DNA of 13,976 bases, from NCBI GenBank assembly GCA_007134165.1, contig SLLJ01000353.1, positions 1-13,976 on the forward strand, read 5' to 3'. Shown here piece by piece: positions 13,965 through 13,976 of the stretch (position 1 is its first letter; each line of letters opens with the position of its first letter). The notes beneath the pieces were generated by a model. That model was not told the origin of the DNA and ran no database searches. It saw only the letters and a list, made by a program, of their open reading frames with translations. Position numbers and translations under genes: made by a program. This DNA comes from Nitriliruptoraceae bacterium (GTDB lineage: Bacteria > Actinomycetota > Nitriliruptoria > Nitriliruptorales > Nitriliruptoraceae).

Positions 13965-13976
13965 CTCCACGCTGGA
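13941..13976 (+). CDS. 5' end of an unidentified gene (partial)
   Basis: GTG at 13941 follows AGGAGG (13929-13934) with six bases between, an ideal initiation signal, and the frame reads MTGCVRRILHAG to the end of the window. Twelve residues are too few to identify a product. The start lies inside the loop of a 12-bp inverted repeat, which may affect translation. Confidence 0.5.
   Translation, partial: MTGCVRRILHAG

Noticed and set aside
1..13976. CRISPR arrays, tRNA/rRNA genes, insertion sequences, prophage or toxin-antitoxin modules
   Set aside because: No regularly spaced repeats, no tRNA-like sequence noticed, and no transposase, integrase or toxin-antitoxin motif was seen on either strand. 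The SLH repeats are protein-coding and only partly conserved at the DNA level.

Overview
The window is GC-rich throughout, with strong G/C bias at third codon positions, frequent GTG starts and purine-rich ribosome-binding sites. Together with SLH (S-layer homology) repeats, a zinc-independent L31 ribosomal protein next to a CobW-type metallochaperone, DUF998 and BNR-like lipoprotein sequence, this points to a high-GC actinobacterium, perhaps of the Nitriliruptoria/Euzebya type (inference from gene content only). There are no tRNA or rRNA genes, no CRISPR array and no recognisable transposase. It reads as ordinary chromosome with a few odd or broken genes.

Layout. 1-33 is the tail of a gene running in from the left. 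125-1641 (+) is a two-gene unit: a short-chain dehydrogenase overlapping a six-helix DUF998 membrane protein. 1658-2050 (-) is a four-helix membrane protein converging on that unit. 2213-4894 (-) is a tightly overlapping three-gene zinc-homeostasis operon: a CobW-like protein that has lost its GTP-binding motifs, then the Cys-free ribosomal protein L31 (rpmE2), then an intact G3E GTPase of the CobW family. It has a candidate leaderless promoter overlapping a Zur-like half site. 4976-7093 (-) encodes a secreted protein with two Ig-like regions, a FecR domain, three SLH repeats and a C-terminal domain. 7286-7695 (+) is a small BNR/propeller-type lipoprotein whose signal peptide looks frameshifted. 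7719-8111 (+) is a DUF2237 protein. 8136-8381 (-) is a LapA-domain membrane protein and 8511-9437 (-) a cytosolic-type 5'-nucleotidase. Divergent from it, 9654-11363 (+) is a NERD nuclease-like domain fused to a compact superfamily 1 helicase. 11411-11959 (-) is an AhpD/carboxymuconolactone-decarboxylase-like protein. 11960-12469 holds no intact gene but contains a strongly coding-like plus-strand fragment followed by a large hairpin. 12470-12973 (-) is a SnoaL/NTF2-like protein and 13139-13432 (-) an unrecognised 97-residue protein. At 13941 (+) a new gene starts and runs out of the window, its start lying inside a 12-bp inverted repeat.

How they work together. The clearest functional unit is the zinc operon. 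In zinc shortage, bacteria typically replace the zinc-binding L31 with a Cys-free paralogue and make a CobW-family metallochaperone. The unusual element here is the leading gene, which keeps the CobW C-terminal domain and a Cys cluster but lacks the P-loop, the Walker-B-like motif and the NKxD motif, suggesting a non-GTPase partner or metal-binding subunit. The other genes look like independent housekeeping or accessory units. The NERD-helicase fusion is a possible DNA-repair or defence enzyme, but no partner genes support a defence island.
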